A DNA stretch of 64,000 bases from Methylovulum sp. (GCA_030653435.1 JAURZI010000023.1:1-64000); one strand, 5' to 3'; shown: positions 50,536 through 60,503, counted from the stretch's first letter. Program-made: numbers and translations. The notes: generated by a model from the sequence alone, not told the origin.

Positions 50536-51672
50536 TCAAATTCCTAAACGGTTGCAGATCATCGTCATCAAGGCATCCGAGATGACAATAAACACAATGC
50601 CCGTCACTACGGCCGAAGTGGTGGCATCACCTACCGCCGAAGCACTGCGACCGCATTGCATGCCGCGCAGGCAACCGGCCAGTGCAATCAACACGCCGTA
50701 AACCGCACATTTGGTTACACCCATAGCAAAATCTTTAAGATGTACCGCTGATGCCGTGCGATCCAGGTATTGCGTTAAAGAGACATCAAAAAAATTCACC
50801 GTCACCCATGCGCCGCCGATAATGCCCATCAAATCGGCATACAGGCACAGCAACGGCATAATGCAAATCAATGCCAGCAAACGCGGCAATACCAGAAACG
50901 ACATGGGCTCAAAACCCATTGTTTTTAGCGCGTCAATCTCGCTATTGGCCTGCATGGTGCCAAGCTGTGCGGCGAACGTTGCGCCCGTGCGGCCGGTCAT
51001 GATGACCGCCGCCATCAAGCCGCCCATATCCCGCGTCATGCCCAAACCCACCATATCCGCGATATACATTTCCGCGCCGAATAATGCCAATTGCACCGCA
51101 CCCACAAACGCCAGAATCAGGCCGACCAGGAGGCTGATCAAGGTAATGATCGGTAACGCCGAAGGACCGCATTCCTGGATATTTAGCCAGAAATCCACTG
51201 GCCGCAGGCGAGATTTGCCCCTAAGCAACATGGTCATGCTGATGGCCAGTTCGCCGATAAATGCGATGAGTGCCTGGGTATCTTGGTATAGCTGCAAACC
51301 CGCATTGCCCAAAACCGCCAGCCATTGGGACGAGGCCGGTTTACGCCGTGCCCCGGTCGGTTCGGGGACGGCATAAACCAGACTTAACAAGCCTTGAATG
51401 CCTTCAGGCAAGGTGGTGGTATCAACATCAATACCTTGCTTTTTACCGGCATCAATCAAGCGGATGAGATCGGTCATCAGCAAACTGTCCCAACTGCCCA
51501 GCCCTTTCGTCGAGAAAATCAGGCGGTTGATGCCCTTGCCTTGGTCCAGTTGCGTTAACAACGGATCGAGTGCCGGGATTTCGGCAGATAGCAGCCAATC
51601 ACCTGAAAATGTCGCTTCTAGGGTCGTTCCTTGTTGGCTGGCATGGAAGGCGCAGGCGATTTTATCTGTCAT
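50536..51672 (-). CDS. MlaE-family ABC permease with N-terminal STAS domain
   Basis: The 378-residue protein fuses a STAS-like domain of about 110 residues (STKGLGSWDSLLMTDLIRLI) to a MlaE permease domain with five helices. Permease motifs are LALFGAEMYIADMVGLGMTR, MTGRTGATFAAQLGTMQANS and EIDALKTMGFEPMSFLVLPR. In E. coli the STAS protein MlaB is separate; here it is fused to the permease, as in several other groups. It is the first gene of the operon ending with the auxiliary lipoprotein. Confidence 0.9.
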   Translation of the reverse strand: MTDKIACAFHASQQGTTLEATFSGDWLLSAEIPALDPLLTQLDQGKGINRLIFSTKGLGSWDSLLMTDLIRLIDAGKKQGIDVDTTTLPEGIQGLLSLVYAVPEPTGARRKPASSQWLAVLGNAGLQLYQDTQALIAFIGELAISMTMLLRGKSRLRPVDFWLNIQECGPSALPIITLISLLVGLILAFVGAVQLALFGAEMYIADMVGLGMTRDMGGLMAAVIMTGRTGATFAAQLGTMQANSEIDALKTMGFEPMSFLVLPRLLALICIMPLLCLYADLMGIIGGAWVTVNFFDVSLTQYLDRTASAVHLKDFAMGVTKCAVYGVLIALAGCLRGMQCGRSASAVGDATTSAVVTGIVFIVISDALMTMICNRLGI

Positions 51673-51762
51673 GACTTTGTTTTACTGTCTGAACTACGCA
51701 TAACGAATGTCCACGCCCCATAGGGCGCGAGTGTAACTTGACGCTATAAGTGTGCATAAGAT

Positions 51763-52257
51763 TTATTGCACCAGATTCCATTTGCCGGTTTGGGCTACCA
51801 AACAGGCGCGACGGTTTTCCCGAACGCTCTTTCCGTTTTTCAAATGCAGGGTTTCCACTAAATCACGGCAGGCTTGCCGGGTTTTCGGGTTGATACTTTG
51901 TTGGCCGACAGGGGTGAGCATAATAACACTGCCCGTTTGTGGATTGGTCCATTGCTGCGGTTGATTAACCGCTCCGGCTTGCAGCAGCTGCCCAAACTGC
52001 TGCAAACGGAAATTTTGGTCGGTAGGCGTAAGCTGCGAGCCGATCTGTCCATTTAAGACGCTGCCTGCCATGCTCTGGATTACGGCGGCCAGAACGGCGC
52101 CGCCAATGCCGGTCGTGGAATTATTGGCTCCGGTATTGGCGCCGTATGATCCATTATTGCCAAACATCCCGCCTCCATAACCGCTTGCACATCCAGTAAT
52201 AGCCATTATTGCTGCACAACATGCCAGCCCTCTACAGGTGAAGAATTTATTAATCAT
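51763..52257 (-). CDS. 17 kDa surface-antigen-like lipoprotein
   Basis: The 164-residue protein has a lipoprotein signal (AAIMAITGC), a Gly/Asn-rich segment (YGGGMFGNNGSYGANTGANN), a glycine-zipper-like hydrophobic stretch (GIGGAVLAAVIQSMAGSVLN) and a C-terminal domain. That domain has CRDLVETLHLKNGKSVRENR and ACLVAQTGKWNLV, resembling the end of the Rickettsia 17 kDa antigen / RT0821 family. It is likely anchored in the outer membrane. AAGGA precedes the ATG. Function is unknown. Confidence 0.7.
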   Translation of the reverse strand: MINKFFTCRGLACCAAIMAITGCASGYGGGMFGNNGSYGANTGANNSTTGIGGAVLAAVIQSMAGSVLNGQIGSQLTPTDQNFRLQQFGQLLQAGAVNQPQQWTNPQTGSVIMLTPVGQQSINPKTRQACRDLVETLHLKNGKSVRENRRACLVAQTGKWNLVQ

Positions 52258-52311
52258 GAGTAATCCTTAATTAAGTTTAAATCGGATGGATATTGGCCGC
52301 AGTTGTACCGT

Positions 52312-54393
52312 TCACTTCGGCCTTGTTTTCGGTGGGACCTTTTTGCGTAAAGTCTTGCCCAGTGCCGGCACTACGGGCTTGACGCGTGCATCGGCCAAAA
52401 GCTTGGCGCAATCGCTGTTTTCTCCAGGTCCGGCATTGATTAAAGGGAGCATGGCCGCAACCGGCGCCAAAGCGACCGGTGCCAATACAGCCAGTGCAAT
52501 CGCGCCGCCCGCTTTCATTGCCAATATGCCCTTATCGACACTGACGTCAGGCTGTTTGAAGCTACCTAACACACTGAGCGGCGTTCTTAGCGAAAGCACG
52601 CGCAAGCCTTTGCTATTCGTGTTGATGGTCAAATCCAGTTGTTCACTGGCCAAATTGATGCGGCCGCTGACATTAATAATGGCATCGTCGGTATCCATAA
52701 TGACAGTACGTGATTGCATCAAACCTTGGGTCACGCCAAAATCGGCCGCCATGCAATTGAGCTTGACTTGTTTATCGCCAACTAATTTGGTTAGTATCAC
52801 ACTGCCAATATTTAAACCCATTTCTTCAAGTAAAAGTCCGCTGATCGTGCCTTGATTGATTAAGAACTTGATTTCACCATTACTCGCACCCAGCAAACTG
52901 GCGACAGAGTTACCGATAGCTGACAAGGCCGTATCACCATTGATTTCACCAGCGCTCGCCTGCAACGGTTGCAAAGTTGGGAATAACTGTTTCAACTTTA
53001 AATGCCGGGCTGTCATTTTCATGGTCGCCCTGATCGCACTCTTGCCGGTTTTTCCGCCGCTATCGAGCGTAATAGCTGAGCTCAGGCTTCCTCCCGCCAA
53101 GTTAAAATTGAGCGGCAACAAAGACAGCACGCCATCTTGCAGATGCAAGTTCGTCGTCAGTTGATTGATTGGCAACTCTTTTTCGCGAATGATTTTTTCG
53201 GCCCTATATTGAATGTCGGCATCGATACTCGTCCAACGTTCCGTTTTGAAGGGCTCTACCGGTAATACTTTGTCCGTCGGTTGATCGGCTGGAGCACCAC
53301 GCATGACCTTCTCGGCATTCGAGTCCGCACCGATCAAGGGCGCCAAATCGGAAAAATGCAGCAACTTCGACACAACCGTCCCGGATAACAGGGCTCGCGG
53401 CTGCTTCGACTGATAAGCGAGACTGCCGCTAATGTCACTGGAACCCACCTTACCGCTGAATTTTTCGTAAAGCCAACGGTTGCCCTGTGCGGACAGTGTG
53501 CCATATAAATGACCTTCCGTGACAAATGGCGGCGTCTCCGGCAAGACGATGCCGCTTAGCGCATACAGCCGTCCCATGCTAACACCGGATATTTTCAAGC
53601 GCAGGTCAAGTGCAACCAGATCAGTCGGCTTGGTGAGCGTACCCGCAATAGCGATTACGGTTTGCCCCATGTGTAAATTGGCCATGATCGGGTAGGGTGA
53701 AGTTTGGTGTTGTAGCGCTAACATCGCCCCCGCCTTACCCATACCTGTGACGGTTTCGCCATTGACCTTGCCATGTAATTGCCAAGCCACGCCATAGCCC
53801 TGATCCATGTTGATCGTATTGATATCGGCTGTGACATCGGCATGCTTAATGGCATCGCCCAGGTGGACGCTAGCTTTGGTAAAAATGATCTGCTGCACTT
53901 CCAGCTGCCAAGGCGATGGTTTATCGTCGGCTTTAAAACTCCAGTTGTTCTTGCCGTCGGCATCGCGCAACAAGTTGACAACCGGCGATTCGAAATGCAG
54001 CACAGGAACCGTAAGCCTTTTTTTCAACAATGCGAAGGGATTCAGCGAAAAAGCGAACTGTTTGACGCTTGCCATCTCGGTTGGCCTAAGCACTGCCAAG
54101 TCAGAAGGATTACCGATATGAACATCTTGCGCCACCAAATGCGGCCACGGCATCATGTCCGCCCAATCTGCATCTTGCCCGGTTGGCGAATCGGCTTGCT
54201 TTTCCCAAGTCAGCGAGAGGTCGCCCATGATCGAAAACGGACGGCCCAACATTTCACTTGCACGAACATTGAGCCACGGCTTAGCCCGGTTCCAGTCGAA
54301 ATGAAGCAGCATAACCAACGCGACCCCAAGAGCGGCGATCAGACCGGTTGCAACGGCAAGCGCTATTTTTTTGTGCTGTTGCTTATTCATCAT
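52312..54393 (-). CDS. AsmA-family envelope protein
   Basis: From the ATG at 54391-54393 the product has 693 residues; a TTG nine codons upstream is an alternative. It has an N-terminal membrane anchor (IALAVATGLIAALGVALVML) followed by AsmA repeats. These include LNVRASEMLGRPFSIMGDLS and DVHIGNPSDL near the N-terminus, and the C-terminal AsmA_2 stretch (LLEEMGLNIGSVILTKLVGD, INVSGRINLASEQLDLTINT). AsmA-like proteins are thought to form bridge-like lipid conduits between the membranes. It stands close to the MCE operon, which fits a lipid-transport theme. Confidence 0.87.
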   Translation of the reverse strand: MMNKQQHKKIALAVATGLIAALGVALVMLLHFDWNRAKPWLNVRASEMLGRPFSIMGDLSLTWEKQADSPTGQDADWADMMPWPHLVAQDVHIGNPSDLAVLRPTEMASVKQFAFSLNPFALLKKRLTVPVLHFESPVVNLLRDADGKNNWSFKADDKPSPWQLEVQQIIFTKASVHLGDAIKHADVTADINTINMDQGYGVAWQLHGKVNGETVTGMGKAGAMLALQHQTSPYPIMANLHMGQTVIAIAGTLTKPTDLVALDLRLKISGVSMGRLYALSGIVLPETPPFVTEGHLYGTLSAQGNRWLYEKFSGKVGSSDISGSLAYQSKQPRALLSGTVVSKLLHFSDLAPLIGADSNAEKVMRGAPADQPTDKVLPVEPFKTERWTSIDADIQYRAEKIIREKELPINQLTTNLHLQDGVLSLLPLNFNLAGGSLSSAITLDSGGKTGKSAIRATMKMTARHLKLKQLFPTLQPLQASAGEINGDTALSAIGNSVASLLGASNGEIKFLINQGTISGLLLEEMGLNIGSVILTKLVGDKQVKLNCMAADFGVTQGLMQSRTVIMDTDDAIINVSGRINLASEQLDLTINTNSKGLRVLSLRTPLSVLGSFKQPDVSVDKGILAMKAGGAIALAVLAPVALAPVAAMLPLINAGPGENSDCAKLLADARVKPVVPALGKTLRKKVPPKTRPK

Positions 54394-54631
54394 GGCAAAA
54401 AAAGAAAAAATTGAACCCAAGAACCTGGGTTAAGAGGCTGGTAGTTATAGCCATCTGTTTTTCCGTGTCAGGATTGCTGCGTGACACGATCGTTCACTTA
54501 GGCGATTTCCGACGCAGAATATACCCCGTCTAGTGTCGCCATAAGACCTGGAATCTTGTGGGAAGTAACAGAGGCTAATGAACATCTGGGGAAAATGACA
54601 GGATCCGTTCTACGACTGAATTCCTGGAAGC

Positions 54632-55189
54632 TCACTCAGCCACAATCTTTTTTTCCATCAAATCTGCCAGCAATTTGAGTTGTTCTTTCTGGATGACCAA
54701 GAGCTCCTCCCACTGGCGCTCCCTCAACAAATCCATTTTATCGTGCAGCATCATGATTTCTAGTTCGGCCTTTAGATTGACTTCATAATCGTGTTCCGCA
54801 TTGAGCCGGTCTTTTTCTGCCTGCCTGTTTTGCGACATCAGGATGATGGGTGCTTGAATGGCGGCTAACATTGAGAGAAAGAGGTTGAGTAAAATATAAG
54901 GGTAGGGATCAAAAATATTTCCGTACTTGACAAGGATGAACGAATTCAAGCCTACCCAGACAACCAGGATTACGGCAAACAGCGTTATAAACGTCCAGGA
55001 TCCTCCGAAAGCCGCCACCGCATCTGCTGCCCGCTGACCAAAAGTTGTTTTTGTGTCCAGTTCTTTTGCAGTGTTTCTTGCAATATGCTTTCGTTCAGCA
55101 ATATGGCGGGCAACTTTTTTGGTAAGCTCATCTAAAGAGTCAAAAGGCACGCCAAAAAGTTTTTCTGCAAAATCAACAGGCTTTTTCAT
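54632..55189 (-). CDS. DUF1003 membrane protein
   Basis: The 185-residue protein has two membrane helices (WTFITLFAVILVVWVGLNSF and YILLNLFLSMLAAIQAPIIL) and the DUF1003 hallmark SQNRQAEKDRLNAEHDYEVN, followed by a charged helical tail. The function of the family is not established. A strong hairpin lies in its upstream region at 55219-55255. It is probably monocistronic. Confidence 0.85.
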   Translation of the reverse strand: MKKPVDFAEKLFGVPFDSLDELTKKVARHIAERKHIARNTAKELDTKTTFGQRAADAVAAFGGSWTFITLFAVILVVWVGLNSFILVKYGNIFDPYPYILLNLFLSMLAAIQAPIILMSQNRQAEKDRLNAEHDYEVNLKAELEIMMLHDKMDLLRERQWEELLVIQKEQLKLLADLMEKKIVAE

Positions 55190-55218
55190 TAGTTCTCAAA
55201 GTGGTTATACGGGATAGC

Positions 55219-55255
55219 GCATCCCTTATGATCATCTTCTGACCATAAGGGATGC
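55219..55255. repeat. Perfect 12-bp hairpin between two minus-strand genes
   Basis: GCATCCCTTATG at 55219-55230 pairs perfectly with CATAAGGGATGC at 55244-55255 around a 13-base loop. It lies about 75 bases past the stop of the 55329 gene and 30 bases before the DUF1003 start. It may be a terminator lacking a T-run or a regulatory 5' hairpin of the DUF1003 mRNA. Confidence 0.55.
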
Positions 55256-55328
55256 GGCAACGAACAGATACGGATTTAAGAGGTTTAGGCGTTGTATTCC
55301 GGGACAACTTCCTAATACTCCCAATCCC

Positions 55329-55874
55329 TCAACAAAGCACTACAAGCAAGATCAGACCCGGGATGATTCCCAGAATCAAACCGATCACGATGGCAATAGT
55401 CTCGCCCGTTGAGTAACTGCAACTCCCACCGCCGCCGCTTACCTTGGCTACGCTGTCATTATCAAGCCCCGCCAGCATCATGCCATCGAATTCATCGGCG
55501 ACTTGTTCTTGGGAAGATGCTACTAATATACGGGAGCGGGCATCACTGAGACGAGTTTCAGCCGAACGCAGGTCATCACTGAAAGGCATTATGCTACGGG
55601 CATTCTTCAGTGCGCCAATGGCATCGTCAGTAGGTGCCAGCGCTAGGGTACGCGCCTGTATGACAGTATCAGCAGCGTTGATTTCGCTCTTTATTTGGCT
55701 TAGTTCCTGGTATTGCTCTGGACCGGATCGACAGGTGGATTGAATCAATTCCATAGAGCTTGCAGCTGACCAAGTATTCGCGGCGGCTGATTGCGACAGG
55801 GAAACGAAGAAAATCGATGTGAGTGACGTAATAATAAACATGATTAAAACGGATTTATTTTTTTTGTTGGACAT
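55329..55874 (-). CDS. Small exported protein with C-terminal hydrophobic tail, unknown function
   Basis: I do not recognise this 181-residue protein. It has a signal-like N-terminal helix (VLIMFIITSLTSIFFVSLSQ, then SAAA), a helical middle rich in Ala/Ser/Asp (EINAADTVIQARTLALAPTD), a short GGGGSCSYSTGE linker and a very hydrophobic C-terminal segment (AIVIGLILGIIPGLILLVVL) ending in Cys. The layout, with an exported body, a Gly linker and a C-terminal helix, resembles tail-anchored or sorted envelope proteins. AGGAG lies before the ATG, so it is probably expressed. Confidence 0.6.
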   Translation of the reverse strand: MSNKKNKSVLIMFIITSLTSIFFVSLSQSAAANTWSAASSMELIQSTCRSGPEQYQELSQIKSEINAADTVIQARTLALAPTDDAIGALKNARSIMPFSDDLRSAETRLSDARSRILVASSQEQVADEFDGMMLAGLDNDSVAKVSGGGGSCSYSTGETIAIVIGLILGIIPGLILLVVLC

Positions 55875-56521
55875 GATGCTTCTCCTAAATAATTACTTGT
55901 AGATAAAAAATACGCTGTAGCATGGCTTAAAAAGCTCTTAATAGTTGCTTTAACTTTGAGCTTTAGGGGTACGTCATGGCAAATTTTTAATTTCCTGCCG
56001 ATAACTTCTTTGGTTTTCCTTTCGGCTTATTCAACCCGCCCTTTTATTTGATCTGCCATGGGTATCCTGATGTGTTAGCCCATACCAAACCTGGAACTAT
56101 TCCCATTGCTTAGGACAAAACAGTACATGCAAAACCGAATACAGTCGGTGCGGTAACACACATACGGATACTGCCGAAAAAAATGTCCTGATCGCTTAAT
56201 CCCGTTTGCCTTGAAATGATCTTGCTCCTGTCTAACGGATACTTGGCTAAGTACGATACCGTACAGACTACGCTTGGTTTTATCGTTAGAGTCCGTATCA
56301 GTTTCAGGCGCGTTACGGCTTGACATAGAGAGCTTTTTTCTTCCCTGAGGTTTTTCCCTAACCGGAGTGCCATTAATGTCACCGGGGTTACTATCCGCTC
56401 AAGGTTATGGGCATCACATGACAAAAAAATGCGTACCGCATCAGGTTTTAACCGCAAGGGCAACGCCGCCTAAGTGGACGCAACTTTTTGCTATTTATTA
56501 AATAATGAGGAGTTACAACGT
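55875..56521. other. Intergenic region with no supported gene
   Basis: About 650 bases separate the divergent genes at 55874 and 56522. Minus-strand open frames at 56075-56463 have no recognisable motif, weak starts and poor composition, so I do not call them. The region should contain promoters for both flanking genes. GAGGAG at 56506-56511 is the ribosome site of the plus-strand gene. Confidence 0.45.
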
Positions 56522-57688
56522 ATGCAGCCAAATCAAAAAATCTCCTGGAAGCTGAGGGTGTTGGTCATTGCATTGGCCATGCAGATTCTGCCGGCTTATG
56601 CACAAACCAATCTTGATGCAGCCGGAATAGAAACTTCCACCGAACTAGGCGACATCAATGCAAGCACCGATAACAAAGAGAACGCTGATGCTACGCTACA
56701 AGAAACTACCGCGGTTTTTTTAGAGCGGTCGTCCGAGGCTATAAGAGGGAACGACAGTAATCAGGCCGTGATATTTTCGGCTGCCATGGTGGCTGGAAAA
56801 ATACACATTTCTTACCTGCTCAACGATAAAGAATTTCTGTTTGTTTACGATTCGATCAGCTTCAACAAAAAGCAACTTAACAGCATTCAACTGATCCCAT
56901 ATTTAGTTGGGCAAGACCAAAAAACCATTGACGACACTGCCAGCTTGAGCCTGCTTTATAACGAGCTGGACAAGGATCTCAACCGATTGGCCCCCTTGGA
57001 AGCCGGCATCCTGTCGAGTTTGGATTTACTGATAAACATGGTTCCTAATAATACGCCCTTCGACAGGATTGATCTGCAAGCAGCAAAAGAAAACAGTCTT
57101 ATTACGTCCAAAGCATTTACCAATATATGCAGTCAGCGCGGGAAGCGTCGGTCGGCTACCTACGACAGTTTATTGGGCTCCAATTACACCACTAAACGAA
57201 TTGTCGGGAGCCCGGCGTCTGATTGCATGGGGCGATGTGGTACCGGATGTACTCAGCCCCTGCAAGAAAAGAAACGGCAATATACCGGTGCCTGTTTCGT
57301 TCATGACCTATGTACGCTTAAGTTTGGTGACAATCCATTGGGTGATTGTGCAGATGAATTTGTCGATGCCGCAGATGGATACCTCAATGCACCTAATTGC
57401 TCGTTCTATGTTATCGGCCGGTGGAAAACTCAATATAACTGGCTATGTAAAGGCACTACCCATACAACAACGGTTACCCACTACTCGGACCATCGTTTTA
57501 TGGACTCCCACGGTCTTGGCGGCACGTGGCAATTAACAGCGAACAAGATTACCCGCACTTACGATAGCGGGGCAAAATATGCGGGAAACATAGACGCCAC
57601 AAACATGACGACGACAGGTACTATGGTTTCTTCCGCCGGCGTTAAGGGTTGCTTTACGGAAGCTTATTTAACAACCAAAACCCCTTGA
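56522..57688 (+). CDS. Secreted phospholipase-A2-like protein
   Basis: From the ATG at 56522, with GAGGAG nine bases upstream, the protein has 388 residues. It starts with a signal peptide (LRVLVIALAMQILPAYA) and a helical N-terminal part of about 200 residues. A cysteine-rich module follows with GRCGTGC at 237-243 and CFVHDLC at 258-264. The second motif matches the C-x-x-H-D-x-C active site of secreted phospholipases A2 (H261, D262), and the first resembles their calcium loop. DNPLGDCADEFVDAAD follows in the position of the second catalytic helix. Lipase activity is inferred from motifs; the rest of the protein is unfamiliar. Confidence 0.65.
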   Translation: MQPNQKISWKLRVLVIALAMQILPAYAQTNLDAAGIETSTELGDINASTDNKENADATLQETTAVFLERSSEAIRGNDSNQAVIFSAAMVAGKIHISYLLNDKEFLFVYDSISFNKKQLNSIQLIPYLVGQDQKTIDDTASLSLLYNELDKDLNRLAPLEAGILSSLDLLINMVPNNTPFDRIDLQAAKENSLITSKAFTNICSQRGKRRSATYDSLLGSNYTTKRIVGSPASDCMGRCGTGCTQPLQEKKRQYTGACFVHDLCTLKFGDNPLGDCADEFVDAADGYLNAPNCSFYVIGRWKTQYNWLCKGTTHTTTVTHYSDHRFMDSHGLGGTWQLTANKITRTYDSGAKYAGNIDATNMTTTGTMVSSAGVKGCFTEAYLTTKTP

Positions 57689-57920
57689 GGTTTTTACGCA
57701 TCCCAAGACTATGAAGTAACTCATGCGGTCTGGTTTTGGGAGTTTTCTATGTAGCGGCACTAAAGGCCAACTCAATACGGAATAGGCTAAACACCCGGCA
57801 CTTTGGAAATACTTGAAGCCTGCCGGTTGTAAGCTATAGCAGACAAGCTTTTTGGTAGGAATTCCGGCTTCGTTATGTCTGCTCGATTTTGGGCAGTTAC
57901 TATGGGCCAATCCTTAGCCA

Positions 57921-60503
57921 TTAAGCAAACAAGAAATTGCCAAGGGTCAGCGACGTGGTATCGTCAATAAAAGCGAGCGCCAATAGCTTTAATTCGCCGT
58001 TGCTGACAATCGCATCAGTATTTGTCGAAGTGAATAAATAAACCCCGGTGCTGGAAGTTAGGTCATTTTTAATGGCGAATATCCGTTGATCGCCGACGCC
58101 ATAAGCCGAGGTTGCGTTACCCAGCCATCCATCTACATCATGAATATCATAGCTAGTTGGCGACTTAAAAATCACCAGCTCGGCTGAACTGGCAAAACCA
58201 CCGCTCGCCGTTCTGATGATGCCGCCTTCGACAATCGTGTCCCCATCACCGATATTGCCAAGTTCACTTTGCCGTAACTGGATTTTGTCATCGCCGACCG
58301 AAAAATCTTGAAAATTATCATAAGCACTATTTTTATTTTCCAGTACGAAAGTATCGTTGCCTTCGTCCCCGAAAAGGGAGTCATGTCCGGCCCCTCCATT
58401 CAGTGTGTCATTGCCTGCGTTACCGGAAAGGGTGTCCTCTCCAGCACCGCCATTCAGCATGTCATTACCGCTTAATCCCAACAACGCGTTGTCCAGGTTA
58501 TTCCCAGTCAACTTGTCATTGCCGGAACCGCCGTCTAGCCGTTCAATATTCTCAAAGGAATCTGTGCCCGCAGACTGCGTATTTTGTGCTCCAATCAATG
58601 AGAGGTTAATCGTTAAATTACCTGTGGTCAGACTGAAATCAGCAATATCGAAACCCTCTCCGCCATCCAGTGTGTCATTGCCTGCGCCACCTCTCAATAT
58701 GTCGCTACCTGTTCCACCATTCAATAGATCATTGCCGGCACCGCCGTTGAGGATATCATCGCCATCATTACCCTTTAAGGTGTTGTTAAAATGATTGCCT
58801 GTAAGGCTGTTGCCTAAACTATTGCCATCAAGATTCAGTGCAGTTGATACGCTCATCAATGAAGCATCTTCTATTTTGTCCCACAGCGTATTTAGGGAAA
58901 TAGCGCTGATGACCGTGTCTTTATTACTGGCAGCTTGATTGCTGGCAGCTTCTGTTTCGGTAACCACATCGTTAATGCTATCGACAATATAGGTATCGTC
59001 ACCGGCACCGCCTCGCATACTGTCATTGCCACTACCACCGTTTAAAAGATCATTGCCATCTGATCCGATCAATGTGTCGTCACCCGCCCCACCATTGAGC
59101 ATGGCGGTTCCATAAGCCAGTTTCCCAAGAAAACCATTAATATTAGTAACGGGCTCAAGAATTGTTATTGAACCATTGGGTGTATTGAATACAGGCTGAT
59201 CAATACCTATTATGGCGCCACCGATATTGATTTCAGTTGCATCTGTACGGATGATGGTCGCTGTTGAATCGCCTACAGAATGCCCCGTACTGACAACAGC
59301 TTTTGCTGATGCGACAGGAGCAGGTTGCGGAAAATGATAATAACCACTACTAAGCGTCAGCGTGTTATTCAAGGCATTTCCAGTTAGCGTCAGCGTGCCG
59401 GCATAGCTTGTGGCTGTGGCGCCATAAATATCTCTATAATTTGACAAGATTAATCCACCGAAAGACCAACTCAAAGTCAGATTTTCAATGCCGGCACCGA
59501 GGGTGTAGTTGGTCACACCGTCAGTAAAAACAGTATCATTACTGCTATTACCCGAATCAGTGACCACATCCAGTACGTTATCAACCCGATAAGTATCATT
59601 GCCCGCTCCGCCATCCATTGTGTCGGCACCTAAACCGCCGACCAATTCATTGCGTTGCGTATTTCCAGTCAATACGTCATTGCCTTTTGAACCGAAAACA
59701 GTTTCAAAATTAATTGCTGTGCCCGCGTTGACACCTGCCACTGTGACAGCGCCAGTCGTTAAGTTGGCGTTAACCGCCACACCCGTATCGCTGACGACCA
59801 GATCAAAAAATCTCAGGGCGTCGACACCTGCGCCGCCATTCAGCCTGTTAACCCCTGTTCCGCCATTAATATAATCATGGCCGGCACCGCCATAAATCTT
59901 ATCGTTACCGGCGTTGCCGCCAAGCCAGTTCGAACCGCTATTGCCGATGAGTGTATCGTTGCCGCTACCTGCCCAAATATGTTCCAGATTGCTCAGTTTA
60001 TCGGTATGGGCGAGATTGCTGCCCTGAGCCGAAATGGTTGCCGTTCCTAATGCCAGGTTGACACTGCTATTGCCCGTCTCCAGACGATAGTCGATAACAT
60101 CCTCATCCGTACCACCATTGATGGTGTTGTTACCGGAGCCGGCCACTAAAATATCAAAGCCGTTGCTGCCAGTGATGGTATCCTCGCCATTCAGCAAAGC
60201 CCATAACGTAGGAAAACCGTCCGTGGTAAAACTCCAGGCAGTGTCCAAACTAATCAAGGTGGTGCTATTGCCTTGGGAATCAAAAAATTCCACTTGAGTC
60301 GCCGTGCCGCTGTTAATCCATTCCGAACCGTCATAACTGAAATTACTGCCCGTCCAGACTTGTTCGGAATGGTTATAGTAACCATAGCTAAAGTCACCGA
60401 TCACCCATGATGTAGGGGTTGCCAAAACAGTTTGGCTGTCGGTTAGATTGAACAGAGCATTCATATCATGCCAGTATGTAGAGCTGATCGTTATTGTCGC
60501 CAT
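57921..60503 (-). CDS. RTX calcium-binding protein, probably type I secreted
   Basis: This 860-residue acidic protein has no signal peptide and contains many RTX nonapeptides in at least four blocks, for example NGGSGNDSMRGGAGDDTYIV, GGAGNDLLNGGTGSDILRGG and GGAGHDSLFGDEGNDTFVLE. Between them are beta-rich stretches (LTGNALNNTLTLSSG, NGTAMLNG-like spacers). The N-terminal 120 residues are not repeat-like and begin with ITISSTYWHDMNALFNL. A C-terminal non-repeat region of about 110 residues may hold the type I secretion signal. No secretion machinery is in the window. AAGGTG precedes the ATG. Confidence 0.85.
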   Translation of the reverse strand: MATITISSTYWHDMNALFNLTDSQTVLATPTSWVIGDFSYGYYNHSEQVWTGSNFSYDGSEWINSGTATQVEFFDSQGNSTTLISLDTAWSFTTDGFPTLWALLNGEDTITGSNGFDILVAGSGNNTINGGTDEDVIDYRLETGNSSVNLALGTATISAQGSNLAHTDKLSNLEHIWAGSGNDTLIGNSGSNWLGGNAGNDKIYGGAGHDYINGGTGVNRLNGGAGVDALRFFDLVVSDTGVAVNANLTTGAVTVAGVNAGTAINFETVFGSKGNDVLTGNTQRNELVGGLGADTMDGGAGNDTYRVDNVLDVVTDSGNSSNDTVFTDGVTNYTLGAGIENLTLSWSFGGLILSNYRDIYGATATSYAGTLTLTGNALNNTLTLSSGYYHFPQPAPVASAKAVVSTGHSVGDSTATIIRTDATEINIGGAIIGIDQPVFNTPNGSITILEPVTNINGFLGKLAYGTAMLNGGAGDDTLIGSDGNDLLNGGSGNDSMRGGAGDDTYIVDSINDVVTETEAASNQAASNKDTVISAISLNTLWDKIEDASLMSVSTALNLDGNSLGNSLTGNHFNNTLKGNDGDDILNGGAGNDLLNGGTGSDILRGGAGNDTLDGGEGFDIADFSLTTGNLTINLSLIGAQNTQSAGTDSFENIERLDGGSGNDKLTGNNLDNALLGLSGNDMLNGGAGEDTLSGNAGNDTLNGGAGHDSLFGDEGNDTFVLENKNSAYDNFQDFSVGDDKIQLRQSELGNIGDGDTIVEGGIIRTASGGFASSAELVIFKSPTSYDIHDVDGWLGNATSAYGVGDQRIFAIKNDLTSSTGVYLFTSTNTDAIVSNGELKLLALAFIDDTTSLTLGNFLFA

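Noticed and set aside
56075-56463. Minus-strand open frames upstream of the phospholipase-like gene
   Set aside because: No motif, no convincing ribosome site and two overlapping frames of similar poor quality.
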